From NCBI RefSeq assembly GCF_002135375.1, contig NZ_NEGH01000001.1:299404-363403 (forward strand): DNA of 64,000 nt. Reading direction: 5' to 3'. The notes under the pieces are model-generated. The model saw nothing but the letters and a program-made list of their open reading frames with translations, searched no databases and was not told the DNA's origin. Of the stretch, positions 35,427 to 44,518 are shown one piece after another. The DNA comes from Acinetobacter sp. ANC 4558 (lineage in GTDB: Bacteria; Pseudomonadota; Gammaproteobacteria; Pseudomonadales; Moraxellaceae). The number at the start of each line of letters is the position of its first letter. The first letter of the stretch is position 1. Made by a program: the position numbers and the translations under genes.

Positions 35427-36272
35427 ATGAGCATTTCATCAGCTTTATTGAATCAAGCCATTCAAATCAATATACAACAAGCATTACAAGAAGATATTGG
35501 TGAAGGTGATATTACGGCATTACTTACTCCAGAACATGAGCAAGCAACAGCAACTATTATAAGCCGTGAAAGCATGATTTTAGCTGGGCAACCTTGGGTT
35601 AATGCACTGATTCAAACATATGATTCATCAGTTCAAGTTACGTGGTTAAAAAATGATGGTGATTTTGTTCAAGCCAATGAGGCATTTCTTAAACTGGCAG
35701 GTTCAGCGCGTAGCTTATTAACAGTGGAACGTCCCACGCTAAATTTTGTGCAAACACTTTCTGCCGTTGCCACAAAAACTGCCGAATATGTAAAACAACT
35801 CGATGGTTTACATACTCAATTATTAGATACACGTAAAACCTTACCTGGCTTAAGAATTGCACAAAAATATGCCGTCGCTCTTGGTGGTGGTCAAAACCAT
35901 CGCTTAGGTTTATTTGATGCTTTTTTAATTAAAGAAAATCATATCATGGCAGCAGGCAGTATTGCTCAAGCGATTGCTCAAGCACATCAAATTGCACCAG
36001 GTAAACTTGTTGAAGTTGAAGTTGAAACATGGGATGAGCTAAATCAGGCACTTGAAGCAAAAGCGGATATCATTATGCTAGATAATTTTAGTCAACAACA
36101 AATGATTGATGCTGTAAAGCATGTAAATGGACGTTGTAAATTAGAAGCTTCTGGTAATATTACCATTGATAATTTACGTCAGGTTGCCACCACTGGAGTT
36201 GATTATATTTCTATGGGTGTTTTAACCAAAGACGTCACAGCCATTGATCTATCCATGCGTTTTAATGCTTAA
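35427..36272 (+). CDS. nadC: Quinolinate phosphoribosyltransferase (decarboxylating)
   Basis: The 281-residue enzyme converts quinolinate and PRPP to nicotinate mononucleotide in de novo NAD synthesis. Key blocks are ALQEDIGEGDIT, SRESMILAGQPW, LDTRKTLPGLRIAQKYAV, GGGQNHRLGLFDAFLIKENH, LVEVEVETWDEL and LEASGNITIDN. The frame opens at an ATG at 35397, but GGAA lies 11 bases before the ATG at 35427 and the homology starts there. A -10-like TATAGC close to 35385 would leave almost no leader for the earlier start. Confidence 0.93.
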   Translation: MSISSALLNQAIQINIQQALQEDIGEGDITALLTPEHEQATATIISRESMILAGQPWVNALIQTYDSSVQVTWLKNDGDFVQANEAFLKLAGSARSLLTVERPTLNFVQTLSAVATKTAEYVKQLDGLHTQLLDTRKTLPGLRIAQKYAVALGGGQNHRLGLFDAFLIKENHIMAAGSIAQAIAQAHQIAPGKLVEVEVETWDELNQALEAKADIIMLDNFSQQQMIDAVKHVNGRCKLEASGNITIDNLRQVATTGVDYISMGVLTKDVTAIDLSMRFNA

Positions 36273-36288
36273 CATATCTTGAGCACAA

Positions 36289-36320
36289 TAAAAAACGCAC
36301 GATTTAAAGTGCGTTTTTTA
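36289..36320. terminator. Terminator between nadC and rph
   Basis: AAAAACGCAC (36291-36300) pairs with GTGCGTTTTT (36309-36318) around GATTTAAA. T/A runs on both sides suit the convergent pair. Confidence 0.88.
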
Positions 36321-36333
36321 TTAAAATTAAAGC

Positions 36334-37050
36334 TTACCAACCTAATGCTTGTTGTTGCTTTTGAATAAGCTCTTGAATCCCTTTTTCTGCCAATTCTAAC
36401 ATGGCATTACATTGCGTACGTGTAAATGGTTTCTCTTCCGCAGTTCCTTGAATTTCAATAAATTCACCTGCTTGAGTCATCACAACATTTAAGTCTGTTT
36501 GGCAACTAGAGTCTTCTTCATAACATAAGTCTAAAAGCGCTTCGTCTTGATAGATACCCACCGAAATCGCAGCAACTAAACCTTTTAAAGGATCTTGTTT
36601 AATTTTTTTCTGTTCAAGCAAAGTATTCATCGCATCAATTAAAGCAACTGCTGCACCAGTAATAGATGCTGTACGAGTCCCACCATCTGCCTGAATCACA
36701 TCACAGTCAATGGTAATGGTATTCTCACCTAACTTTTTCAAGTCCACCATTGCACGTAAACTACGTCCAATTAATCGTTGAATTTCTTGTGTACGTCCAC
36801 TTTGTTTACCACGAGCAGCTTCACGATCACTACGTGTATGGGTTGAACGTGGTAACATGCCATATTCTGCGGTGACCCAACCTTGCCCCTGTCCTTTCAA
36901 AAAACGTGGTACTGAATGATCAATACTTGCAGTACAAAGAACTTTTGTATGACCAAACTCAACTAAAACCGAACCCTCTGCATAACGTGTATAGTTACGA
37001 GTAATTTTTACATCACGTAATTGATCTAAAGTACGTTGGTCTATACGCAT
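36334..37050 (-). CDS. rph: Ribonuclease PH
   Basis: The 238-residue phosphorolytic 3' exoribonuclease trims tRNA 3' ends. It forms a hexamer in the cytoplasm. Conserved blocks are [93 protein letters not shown] and [15 protein letters not shown]. The frame runs 34 codons further upstream, but that part has no homology, and AGGAC precedes the ATG at 37050. Confidence 0.95.
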   Translation of the reverse strand: MRIDQRTLDQLRDVKITRNYTRYAEGSVLVEFGHTKVLCTASIDHSVPRFLKGQGQGWVTAEYGMLPRSTHTRSDREAARGKQSGRTQEIQRLIGRSLRAMVDLKKLGENTITIDCDVIQADGGTRTASITGAAVALIDAMNTLLEQKKIKQDPLKGLVAAISVGIYQDEALLDLCYEEDSSCQTDLNVVMTQAGEFIEIQGTAEEKPFTRTQCNAMLELAEKGIQELIQKQQQALGW

Positions 37051-37221
37051 AATTTGTCCTAAATATAATTGACGCAAATAAATTGCTGTGCAGTATAACA
37101 AAGCCAATGCAAAGATTCTGTGATAACAAGATATATCCTTTATTTTAATCACAAGAATAAATTCAAATTATTTGATTGTTTTTGTTACACTAGCTAATAC
37201 ACTCTTTTGCTGAGTATTTAG

Positions 37222-37878
37222 ATGTCTGTCCGTGAAGAACGTAAACAACAAAGCCGACAAGCCATTATTAATGCGGCATTATTATTAAGCACCTCTGGTC
37301 GCTCCTTTACTAACATCAGTTTAAGAGAAATTACTCGCATGGTCGGTGTTGTACCAGCAGCATTTTATCGACATTTTGAAAATATGGATGCTTTAGCATT
37401 AGAAATTATTGATCAAGTTTCTTTGCACTTTAAAAGCCTGTCCTACTATCTTGGACAAACGTATTCATATTTACCTGAAGCTAAAATCGAACACTGTTTA
37501 GAACTCGTTTTAAATTCTATCGACCAAAATCCTCAACAATGGATGTTCTTAATCACTGAACGTTGGGGAGGGTCAAATATATTAAGAGAAGCAATTTCTA
37601 GAGAAATAAATTTTCTCACCCAAGATTTAGCCACTGATTTAAAAAAAGTTGAGGCATTTCGCCACACACCTCAGCAACAAAAATTATGTGTGCTTGCACA
37701 AACACTCATTAATTTATCATTTAATTGGGCAATGACTTGGCTCAGCTACCGCCAACAACTGTCAGGTGAACAACTTAAACAACAACAAAAATGCTTTAAA
37801 GAACAAACGATTCTACAAATCCAACTACTTTTTCATGGTATTACTTATTGGCGTTCCGAAAAATCTACTGAATCTTAA
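37222..37878 (+). CDS. TetR-family regulator, FabR-like
   Basis: The 218-residue protein has an N-terminal TetR helix-turn-helix (about 10-60: RQAIINAALLLSTSGRSFTNISLREITRMVGVVPAAFYRHFENMD) and a helical ligand-binding domain. The segment LREITRMVGVVPAAFYRHF, the later WMFLITERWGGSNILREAISREI and the C-terminal GITYWRSEK resemble E. coli FabR, which represses unsaturated fatty acid genes. The repressed gene is not beside it here: its neighbours are rph (divergent) and dsbA (convergent). The subgroup call is moderate, the TetR call firm. Confidence 0.78.
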   Translation: MSVREERKQQSRQAIINAALLLSTSGRSFTNISLREITRMVGVVPAAFYRHFENMDALALEIIDQVSLHFKSLSYYLGQTYSYLPEAKIEHCLELVLNSIDQNPQQWMFLITERWGGSNILREAISREINFLTQDLATDLKKVEAFRHTPQQQKLCVLAQTLINLSFNWAMTWLSYRQQLSGEQLKQQQKCFKEQTILQIQLLFHGITYWRSEKSTES

Positions 37879-37891
37879 TCATCAGAGAATT

Positions 37892-37918
37892 AAAAAAAGC
37901 CTACATAAAATGTAGGCT
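37892..37918 (-). terminator. Terminator of dsbA (also at the end of the FabR-like gene)
   Basis: AGCCTACAT (37898-37906) pairs with ATGTAGGCT (37910-37918). The A-run at 37892-37898 gives a U-tract on the minus strand; the plus-strand tail is weaker. Confidence 0.8.
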
Positions 37919-37938
37919 AGTATTTAAAATCTATATTC

Positions 37939-38568
37939 TTATTTAGCTGCTTTTCTCTCTTTCTCAATCAAATAATTCACAACTTGTGGCACTTTTCCAT
38001 CTTCACCTTGTACTAAGTATTTTCCATTCACAATAATGGCAGGTACACCTGTAAGTTGATACTGTCTTGCTAATTGGTTCGATTCAGCAATTTTAGAGCT
38101 AATTGGGAAGGAGTTAAACATGCTATTAAATTTCGCTTCAGGCACACCATATTTCACGAAAAACTGAGCTTGAGATTTTTGATCAAAAATTTGTTTTTTT
38201 CCATCATGAATTGCATGAAATAATGGTAGATGAGTTTTAGAACGAAGGCCTAAAGCCTCCAAAACGTAATAACCACGAGCATTACTTTCCCATACTGGAT
38301 TCATTGCAGCCGGTGTACGCACAAAATGCACGTCTTTTGGCATAGTACGAATCCAATTTTGCATATGTGGCTCTAATTTAAAGCAATGGCCACATCCATA
38401 CCAAAAAAATTCACGTACTTCAATTTTATTGCCATTGCCAGGAGTGTTAATTTTTCCAGGGTTTGCAAGAACAGTGTAGTCTCTTCCTTCTTCAAAGTTA
38501 GCTGCCATCACGCTACTAGACAAAGCTAACATTGCAGTAGCTAAACTGCCCAATACCATTTTTTTCAT
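37939..38568 (-). CDS. dsbA: Thiol:disulfide interchange protein DsbA
   Basis: The 209-residue periplasmic thioredoxin-fold oxidase introduces disulfide bonds into exported proteins. It has a signal peptide (MKKMVLGSLATAMLALSSSVMA), the redox motif CGHC in FFWYGCGHCFKLEP, and the cis-proline segment TGVPAIIVNGKY. The length is typical. It is monocistronic, 178 bases divergent from ubiG, with its own terminator. The partner DsbB is not in the window. Confidence 0.94.
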   Translation of the reverse strand: MKKMVLGSLATAMLALSSSVMAANFEEGRDYTVLANPGKINTPGNGNKIEVREFFWYGCGHCFKLEPHMQNWIRTMPKDVHFVRTPAAMNPVWESNARGYYVLEALGLRSKTHLPLFHAIHDGKKQIFDQKSQAQFFVKYGVPEAKFNSMFNSFPISSKIAESNQLARQYQLTGVPAIIVNGKYLVQGEDGKVPQVVNYLIEKERKAAK

Positions 38569-38746
38569 TGAGTTTATTATCCTCTAAATTTTTACTTAAT
38601 ATATATAAACAATATAAATGAATTATGCCGATTTAGTTTGGTTTATGTGAACTTTTTTATCCCTTTTATCGCTTTTTCTAGAATAATCGCTACACTAGTA
38701 CTATACAGATGATATTAAATAATATGAATTAATCGAGGTAACCACG

Positions 38747-39466
38747 ATGTCGCAATTGAATGTTGATTTACAAGAAATTGCTAAATTTGAAGCATTTGCA
38801 GCTATCTGGTGGGATCAGCATTCTGAGTTCCGACCACTCCATATGATCAATCCATTACGTTTAAATTGGATTGATGAACACTCTGGCGGAATTTCGGGCA
38901 AAAAAGTCCTTGATGTTGGTTGTGGTGGAGGCATATTGGCTGAAAGCATGGCTCGTCGTGGTGCACATGTACTTGGTATCGATATGGGCGAAGCACCTCT
39001 GAATGTCGCTCGTTTACATGCTGAACAAGAACACGTAACAAATATCGAATATCGTCATATTCCAGTAGAACAACTCGCTGAAGAGCAAGCTGGGCAATAT
39101 GATGTCGTAACCTGTATGGAAATGCTCGAACATGTCCCAGATCCTGCTTCGATTATTCAAGCATGCTATAAATTGGCAAAGCCAGGTGGACATGTTTTCT
39201 TTTCAACCATTAACCGTAATCCTAAAGCCTACCTTTTTGCAATTATTGGGGCAGAATATATTCTGCGCATGTTGGCAAAAGGCACACATGATTACCATAA
39301 ATTTATTAAACCCTCTGAACTTGCTCATGATATTCGCCAAGCTGGTTTACAACTCAAAGATATGACAGGTTTACATTATAATCCAATCACTAAACGTTAT
39401 TGGTTAGCACCAAATGTTGATGTGAACTATATGGTATATACCCAAAAAGAAGGTATGCATGTATGA
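38747..39466 (+). CDS. ubiG: Ubiquinone biosynthesis O-methyltransferase
   Basis: The 239-residue class I SAM-dependent methyltransferase performs both O-methylation steps of ubiquinone synthesis. The SAM-binding motif [20 protein letters not shown] is near residue 50. [13 protein letters not shown] and the C-terminal [12 protein letters not shown] and [13 protein letters not shown] blocks are diagnostic of UbiG. AGGTAACC precedes the ATG. The stop overlaps the start of mupP by four bases, so translation is coupled. Confidence 0.95.
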   Translation: MSQLNVDLQEIAKFEAFAAIWWDQHSEFRPLHMINPLRLNWIDEHSGGISGKKVLDVGCGGGILAESMARRGAHVLGIDMGEAPLNVARLHAEQEHVTNIEYRHIPVEQLAEEQAGQYDVVTCMEMLEHVPDPASIIQACYKLAKPGGHVFFSTINRNPKAYLFAIIGAEYILRMLAKGTHDYHKFIKPSELAHDIRQAGLQLKDMTGLHYNPITKRYWLAPNVDVNYMVYTQKEGMHV

Positions 39467-40131
39467 AAGCAGTACTTTTTGATTTAGACGGTACGCTCAT
39501 CGATACTGCTGCTGATTTCATTCGAATTATACAAAATATGTGTAAAGAAGAAGGTCGAGAGATTGTAGATGCAGATCTCATTCGAACGCAGGTTTCCGAA
39601 GGTGCAAGAGCGATGGTTAAACTCGTTTATCCAGAATTAGCGATAGACGATCCCATTTTTCTTGCACACCGCCAACGCTTTTTGGATATTTATGGAACAG
39701 ATATTGCGGTTGATACGGATCTATTTGAAGGCATGTATCCCCTTCTTACAGCATTAGAAAGTCACCATATCCCTTGGGGCATTGTGACCAATAAGCCACG
39801 TTGGTTAAGCGAAGCATTACTTCAAGCATTGAATTTAACTGAGCGCTGTGCTGTTTTAGTCTGCCCTGAAGATGTACAACATACAAAACCTGATCCTGAG
39901 CCTATGCTTTTAGCAGCACAGCAAATCAATATTGCACCAGAAAATTGTATCTATGTGGGAGATCATCCGCGTGACATTGATGCAGGACGTGCTGCCAATA
40001 TGTATACTATTTTAGCGGCATATGGATATTTACCTTTACAATATAAAGATGACTTAACTGCATGGCGTGCTGACTGTATTGTAGAAAATGTAACAGAACT
40101 ACATCAAAAAATAATAAAATTGGTCATATAG
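39463..40131 (+). CDS. mupP: N-acetylmuramic acid 6-phosphate phosphatase (HAD family)
   Basis: The 222-residue HAD phosphatase has the nucleophile motif [11 protein letters not shown], a Thr in IVTNKPR, a Lys in HTKPDPEPM and the acidic [12 protein letters not shown]. By sequence alone it looks like phosphoglycolate phosphatase (Gph). The order ubiG-mupP-yciK is the one known from Pseudomonas, where MupP dephosphorylates MurNAc 6-phosphate in the AnmK-MupP-AmgK-MurU recycling route, so I prefer that name. The start ATGA overlaps the ubiG stop. Confidence 0.78.
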   Translation: MKAVLFDLDGTLIDTAADFIRIIQNMCKEEGREIVDADLIRTQVSEGARAMVKLVYPELAIDDPIFLAHRQRFLDIYGTDIAVDTDLFEGMYPLLTALESHHIPWGIVTNKPRWLSEALLQALNLTERCAVLVCPEDVQHTKPDPEPMLLAAQQINIAPENCIYVGDHPRDIDAGRAANMYTILAAYGYLPLQYKDDLTAWRADCIVENVTELHQKIIKLVI

Positions 40132-40186
40132 TTAAATCTTCTGCATAAAATTTGCCCTTATACATATGATAAAACGGAGGTAGAAA

Positions 40187-40933
40187 ATGAAATTTTCAGA
40201 ATATCAACCTCATCCAGAGCTATTAAAAGATCGAGTTATCCTTATTACTGGTGCTGGAGATGGAATTGGTCGTGCAGCAGCAATCAGTTATGCCTTACAT
40301 GGAGCTACCGTTGTTCTACATGGTCGAACTTTAAATAAACTTGAAGTCATTTATGATGAAATTGAAGGATTAGGTGCGCCTCAACCTGCCATTTTACCAT
40401 TACAATTATCCAGTGCTTCAGCACGTGATTATGAACATTTAGTCGATACACTCACTACACAGTTTGGTCGATTAGATGGAATTCTACATAATGCTGGAAT
40501 ACTAGGTGAACGGACTGAACTTATGCATTATTCTGCAGATGTTTGGGATGATGTAATGGCTGTCAATTTACGTGCACCATTTGTATTAACACAAGCATTA
40601 TTACCCTTATTAGAAAAGTCTGATCATGCTTCTGTTATTTTTGCAAGTTCAGGAGTTGGCCGAGAAGTTCGAGAATGTTGGGGAGCTTATTCTGTTTCGA
40701 AAGTTGCAATTGAAGCTTTAAGCCTATTATTTGCAAAAGAAAACAGATTGCCAAATGTTCGTTTTAATTGCATTAACCCAGGTGCAACTCGTACTGCAAT
40801 GCGTGCAAAAGCATATCCTGATGAAGACCCTAAAACACTTCCGTCTCCTGAATCATTGATGCCAGCCTATTTATATTTAATAGGAGATGATAGTTTGCAC
40901 CTAAATGGACAAAGTATTGATGCTCAAAATTAA
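40187..40933 (+). CDS. yciK: YciK family SDR oxidoreductase
   Basis: The 248-residue protein is a short-chain dehydrogenase with the cofactor motif TGAGDGIGRAAA, HNAGILGE (the NAG motif), an active-site Ser in FASSGVG and YSVSK with the catalytic Tyr and Lys. PGATRTAMRAKAYPDEDP is characteristic of the YciK subgroup, whose substrate is unknown. Good ribosome binding sequence CGGAGG precedes the ATG. It is the third gene of the ubiG cluster, and a hairpin terminator follows. Confidence 0.88.
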   Translation: MKFSEYQPHPELLKDRVILITGAGDGIGRAAAISYALHGATVVLHGRTLNKLEVIYDEIEGLGAPQPAILPLQLSSASARDYEHLVDTLTTQFGRLDGILHNAGILGERTELMHYSADVWDDVMAVNLRAPFVLTQALLPLLEKSDHASVIFASSGVGREVRECWGAYSVSKVAIEALSLLFAKENRLPNVRFNCINPGATRTAMRAKAYPDEDPKTLPSPESLMPAYLYLIGDDSLHLNGQSIDAQN

Positions 40934-40999
40934 TTAAAAAATCACTTAATATATAGATAACTTTATGTTTTTATATATGTTCCATCTCCCCCAATAATG

Positions 41000-41023
41000 A
41001 CCATGTTTAAACATGGTTTTTTA
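41000..41023 (+). terminator. Terminator after yciK
   Basis: ACCATGTTT (41000-41008) pairs with AAACATGGT (41009-41017), an 18-base palindrome, followed by T residues. An unpaired CTCCCCC lies just upstream near 40986-40992. Confidence 0.82.
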
Positions 41024-41064
41024 ATTACAATAAAAACACTTTCAACGCAATTTTTGAGATTTTT

Positions 41065-41484
41065 ATGTCTGACTTTAACAATATTTCTGTAACTCATCTT
41101 GAAGATGGAATGATTTCATTAATGATTGATCACCAGCCTATTTCTGAAAAATATGGTATGAAATTTGAAGCAAGCATCATTGATGAATTAAAAAATTTAG
41201 TCGTCGGAAAAAGTCTTAAACTGTTCGAACAATTTGTATTTTCACATACAGACTTAAACTTTGAACATACATATAAATATGTGACAGCGATTCTTCGAGA
41301 AGAGTCTGGTTATCAAATTACTAAAAACTTTACTTATCTTATTAAAATTGATGGTCAGCCTGAAATTGATCATATTATTACCAAACAAGGACAAGCAATG
41401 ACCGAAGACGATGTCCGTGAATTTATTCAAACTCATATACAAAAATCTTTAAATGACTATACAGACTTTAAATATGCTTATTAA
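41065..41484 (+). CDS. Hypothetical soluble protein
   Basis: The 139-residue acidic protein is predicted soluble, with no signal peptide or membrane segment. Its start is MSDFNNISVTHLEDGMISLM, and its C-terminal third (AMTEDDVREFIQTHIQKSLNDY) looks helical. I do not recognise a family. It lies alone between the yciK terminator and a hairpin at 41580-41606, so it appears to be a complete single-gene unit, probably Acinetobacter-specific. Confidence 0.7.
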   Translation: MSDFNNISVTHLEDGMISLMIDHQPISEKYGMKFEASIIDELKNLVVGKSLKLFEQFVFSHTDLNFEHTYKYVTAILREESGYQITKNFTYLIKIDGQPEIDHIITKQGQAMTEDDVREFIQTHIQKSLNDYTDFKYAY

Positions 41485-41579
41485 ACAAAATGTTAGGTTT
41501 TGATATATGATTAGGTTTTTTCTTATAGACTAATATATTGATATGACAAAATTATTTAAGTTCAACGTTTATTGAATAA

Positions 41580-41606
41580 AAAAACCGACATATTCATGTC
41601 GGTTTT
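41580..41606 (+). terminator. Terminator of the 41065 gene
   Basis: AAAACCGACAT (41581-41591) pairs with ATGTCGGTTTT (41596-41606), loop ATTC. It lies about 95 bases after the stop. Confidence 0.75.
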
Positions 41607-41866
41607 AGAACATCAGTCTAAAATTATTATATTTTTTATTCGGCTTTTCTTTTGAAGATCGCCTTTTTTTACCCTACTAGATGTGAATGTATATTGCATT
41701 CATCTTTTAATAATTTGAAGTATAGAACATTCATTTATAGAAAAAAACGCAGTAAAAAAGTCGGAATTAGCCAATAAAAAACAAATGGTTATAAATCAAA
41801 TGCTAACTATTAATCTTGATTAAATAGCTAAAGTATTTTTTAACCAATCTTAAAATATAATTAATA

Positions 41867-41897
41867 TAAAAAAAGCCATATCATTAATGATATGGCT
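41867..41897 (-). terminator. Terminator of the MFS gene
   Basis: AGCCATATCATT (41874-41885) pairs with AATGATATGGCT (41886-41897). The A-run to its left gives the U-tract on the minus strand, about 115 bases past the MFS stop. Confidence 0.8.
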
Positions 41898-42012
41898 AAG
41901 AGGGTATTTAAAATATTCATGATGAATAACTTCTAGAAATTATTATCAAGCAATTGTATGAATAAACCTTGAATGCTATGTAATTTTTCACATAACTAAA
42001 GTAATAAAAACT

Positions 42013-43218
42013 TTATTGATACTGGCGAGCAACATTCGTTGATAACAATAGACCGATCAGGGCTGCAATTCCAATGACAACCCATGTTAAATTCCAACTT
42101 CCTACCCCCTCCGCAACTCTTGCAATAAAAGGTGGAATAAATAACATTCCTAAAGAAGAACATTGCTGAACTAGGCCAACTGCAGCAGCAACGGTTTCAT
42201 TATTTGGTGCACTTTTCACGCCTAAAATAAATAAAATTGCTGGAATTAAACCTCCTACTGCTGAAAAAAGAAGAATCGCAATATATTGAATACTTATTAA
42301 CGTATAAAAAGGTGAAAATGCTACAAATACTGTCACGAATAAAGTCAGGTAACCAAGCATTAATAATTTTTTCGCTTGAATGCCTCGATGAATCAAAACT
42401 GCCGCTAAAATATTTCCAACGATATTCACAAGTGAGGCGCATGCTGTTAAAAAGCCTGCATATATATTGCTAATTCCAACTTGATGATAAATCGTAGGTA
42501 AAAATCCAATAATTGTAATCCAAGGACCTGTGTACATTGCAAAAGCTAAACCAACAAACCAGGTATTTTTATGCTTTAAAACAGACTTAAATTGTGTATT
42601 CCAAAGATCTTCGAATGTATAAACTTTTTGATTGCTACGTTTCAATACATGACTTAATCCACGCTGCAGTAAAATCATACAAAATACAGACATAACAGCT
42701 GGAACATACCACCAACCATGCCAACCAATCATCTCAATTAAATAAGGTCCTAAAATAAATGCTGAAGAAGTTCCTATTGCCATATAGCAACTCCATAACC
42801 CTAATCTAAATGATAACTTATTTGCTGGAACTAACTTTCGAATTAAACCAGGTGTGGGTAAAACAACCATTAAAAATCCGAAACTTTCCATCGCTCTCAA
42901 CATAAGAAGTTGCAAAGGATGGTATACAAAAATAGTGGATATACTAGAGATTATAAGTATAAATTGACCTATTAGAATACTTCTAGCAGCGCCTATCTTT
43001 TCACTGAAGCCCCCCATAATTAAACCAAATAATGCACCAGCAAACTGCATTAAAGAAATTAAAAAGCCCGCTTCTATAACAGTTAAATTGAGTGTTTCTT
43101 GCAATATAGGAACTGCAGGTGATACTTTACCTAAATGAAATGCAGCAATAATCCCAGAGAACATGAGTACATTTTCAGATGACATTATTTTTGGCAAGTT
43201 TGCTTTAGATAATTGCAT
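42013..43218 (-). CDS. MFS transporter
   Basis: The 401-residue protein has about twelve membrane helices and MFS-type loop motifs such as GGFSEKIGAARS between helices two and three. The overall pattern resembles the CynX/NimT branch, whose members carry anions such as cyanate or 2-nitroimidazole. The substrate is unknown. It is monocistronic with a distant terminator. Upstream, about 310 bases separate it from the divergent RcnB-like gene. Confidence 0.8.
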   Translation of the reverse strand: MQLSKANLPKIMSSENVLMFSGIIAAFHLGKVSPAVPILQETLNLTVIEAGFLISLMQFAGALFGLIMGGFSEKIGAARSILIGQFILIISSISTIFVYHPLQLLMLRAMESFGFLMVVLPTPGLIRKLVPANKLSFRLGLWSCYMAIGTSSAFILGPYLIEMIGWHGWWYVPAVMSVFCMILLQRGLSHVLKRSNQKVYTFEDLWNTQFKSVLKHKNTWFVGLAFAMYTGPWITIIGFLPTIYHQVGISNIYAGFLTACASLVNIVGNILAAVLIHRGIQAKKLLMLGYLTLFVTVFVAFSPFYTLISIQYIAILLFSAVGGLIPAILFILGVKSAPNNETVAAAVGLVQQCSSLGMLFIPPFIARVAEGVGSWNLTWVVIGIAALIGLLLSTNVARQYQ

Positions 43219-43527
43219 AAACTCAAAACTTTAGATTGTTCTTATCCAATTTTGAATAATACATTATAAAAAATACATATTTTCAATAATTTATATAGAA
43301 ATTTTATTCACAAGAAAATAAGATAAATTAATCATTTCGACCAAAATATAAACAGCAATAATCATCATCCCTGTTTATAATAATGTTCATACTATGTTTA
43401 ATCTCATTTTGGGAAAATCAAATATCGTAAATTTTAATAAACTACAGCTTAGTCTCCATAGTTTCTCTGCATTTTTTATATACATTATAATATAAGTGAA
43501 ATATTTTATGATTTACGAGGACTTGAC
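43219..43527. other. Divergent promoter region between MFS and RcnB-like genes
   Basis: AT-rich, about 310 bases. I see no coding region and no operator that I can name. Confidence 0.45.
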
Positions 43528-43917
43528 ATGAAAAAGATTTTGACTACGTTAGCAATTTCTTTTTGTGCTTTATTCGTAAGTGGAATTACATCTGCTTCAC
43601 CTTCTGATGACTATAATAATTCGGGTTCTGAGTACAAAAAACCAAATACGAATAAAGGTCGAAATTTTCACAATCATGATGATGAGCGTTTTGATAAACG
43701 TAAAATGCGAGAGGAACGTGGTGTTAAGCGTTTACAGGAACACAAATGGCAAGAGGGCTATATCTTACCGCAACACTATCGCAGTAACAGTTACAAAGTA
43801 GAAGCTCAGCAATACAGTCTTCCTCGACCTTCTAGAAATGAGCAATGGTTTAAAATCAATAATGATTATATCTTAGTCGACTCTGAAAATAATATTATTC
43901 AAATTTTAGATCGCTAA
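43528..43917 (+). CDS. RcnB-like periplasmic protein
   Basis: The 129-residue protein starts with a signal peptide (MKKILTTLAISFCALFVSGITSA). A highly charged, His/Asp/Arg/Lys-rich middle follows (HNHDDERFDKRKMREERG), then the RcnB-type C terminus YSLPRPSRNEQWFKINNDYILVDSENNIIQIL. The E. coli family member RcnB affects nickel/cobalt homeostasis in the periplasm. GAGGACTTGAC precedes the ATG. A terminator follows the stop. Confidence 0.75.
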   Translation: MKKILTTLAISFCALFVSGITSASPSDDYNNSGSEYKKPNTNKGRNFHNHDDERFDKRKMREERGVKRLQEHKWQEGYILPQHYRSNSYKVEAQQYSLPRPSRNEQWFKINNDYILVDSENNIIQILDR

Positions 43918-43933
43918 GTCACACTCAACATCC

Positions 43934-43963
43934 GGCTTAACAGATTGATGTTAAGCCCTTTTT
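43934..43963 (+). terminator. Terminator after the first RcnB-like gene
   Basis: GGCTTAACA (43934-43942) pairs with TGTTAAGCC (43949-43957), followed by CTTTTTC. Confidence 0.8.
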
Positions 43964-44095
43964 CATTCTATTGTATTATCATCAAAGCTTTTATGGTTTT
44001 ACTTTTTCTCTTCATTTATTTCACAATTCACAATATTTATTCTCATCATTTCTTTTTACTTTTACAGTATTTTTAAATTCTTAAAAATCTCTGCT

Positions 44096-44404
44096 ATGGC
44101 AGGTACTCCATTTAATCACCGCATACATACAGAACATTCTCATTTCTCTCATCCTCAATATAATCACAATCGTGATAAATATAAAGTTTTAAGACGAGAT
44201 CATTCAAAACAAAGTATCAAACCTATAAGAGATTGGAACGCAGGACATTTGCCCCATCAATTTCATCTATCTGTCCATACGGTCAGCTATAAGGATGTAT
44301 TTCTCTTATATAAGCCAAATCACAACCTACAGTGGCTAAAAATTAATGATGATTATGTTCTAATTAATGTGAAGAATAAAAAAATAGTACGTATTATTGC
44401 TTAA
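44096..44404 (+). CDS. RcnB-like protein without a normal signal peptide
   Basis: The 102-residue ORF keeps the RcnB-type C terminus (LQWLKINDDYVLINVKNKKIVRI) and a His-rich N-terminal region (HRIHTEHSHFSHPQYNHNRD). Read from the ATG, it starts MAGTPFNHRI with no signal peptide and no ribosome binding site upstream. The same frame is open back to about 43955 and encodes a long hydrophobic stretch ending KISAMAG, like a signal peptide with cleavage after AMA, but no ATG, GTG or TTG occurs there. The gene may be decayed, use a rare start, or carry an indel. A terminator follows. Confidence 0.5.
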   Translation: MAGTPFNHRIHTEHSHFSHPQYNHNRDKYKVLRRDHSKQSIKPIRDWNAGHLPHQFHLSVHTVSYKDVFLLYKPNHNLQWLKINDDYVLINVKNKKIVRIIA

Positions 44405-44435
44405 TTGATTCACAAAATGTCTCATCTATTTTATC

Positions 44436-44466
44436 AAACACTGATTAAATCATCGGTGTTTTTTTA
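44436..44466 (+). terminator. Terminator after the second RcnB-like gene
   Basis: AAACACTGAT (44436-44445) pairs with ATCGGTGTTT (44452-44461), one wobble, followed by a T-run. It lies inside the open frame upstream of argA and so excludes starts before about 44470. Confidence 0.8.
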
Positions 44467-44518
44467 TTGTCCTTTTTTGATTAGAATTGAAACTATATTT
44501 TATGCATTTGAGCCCAAT

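Larger units (their letters stand above)
41485..42012. other. Non-coding gap between convergent genes with two terminators
   Basis: No coding region seen. Two hairpins lie in it, described separately: one for the 41065 gene and one for the MFS gene. The middle is AT-rich and featureless to me. Confidence 0.6.

Noticed and set aside
37051..37152. 34-codon N-terminal extension of rph
   Set aside because: The family N terminus starts at [10 protein letters not shown] with a ribosome binding site; the extension is non-homologous.
44405..44518. Long N-terminal extension of argA
   Set aside because: It contains the terminator of the previous gene and has no family homology.
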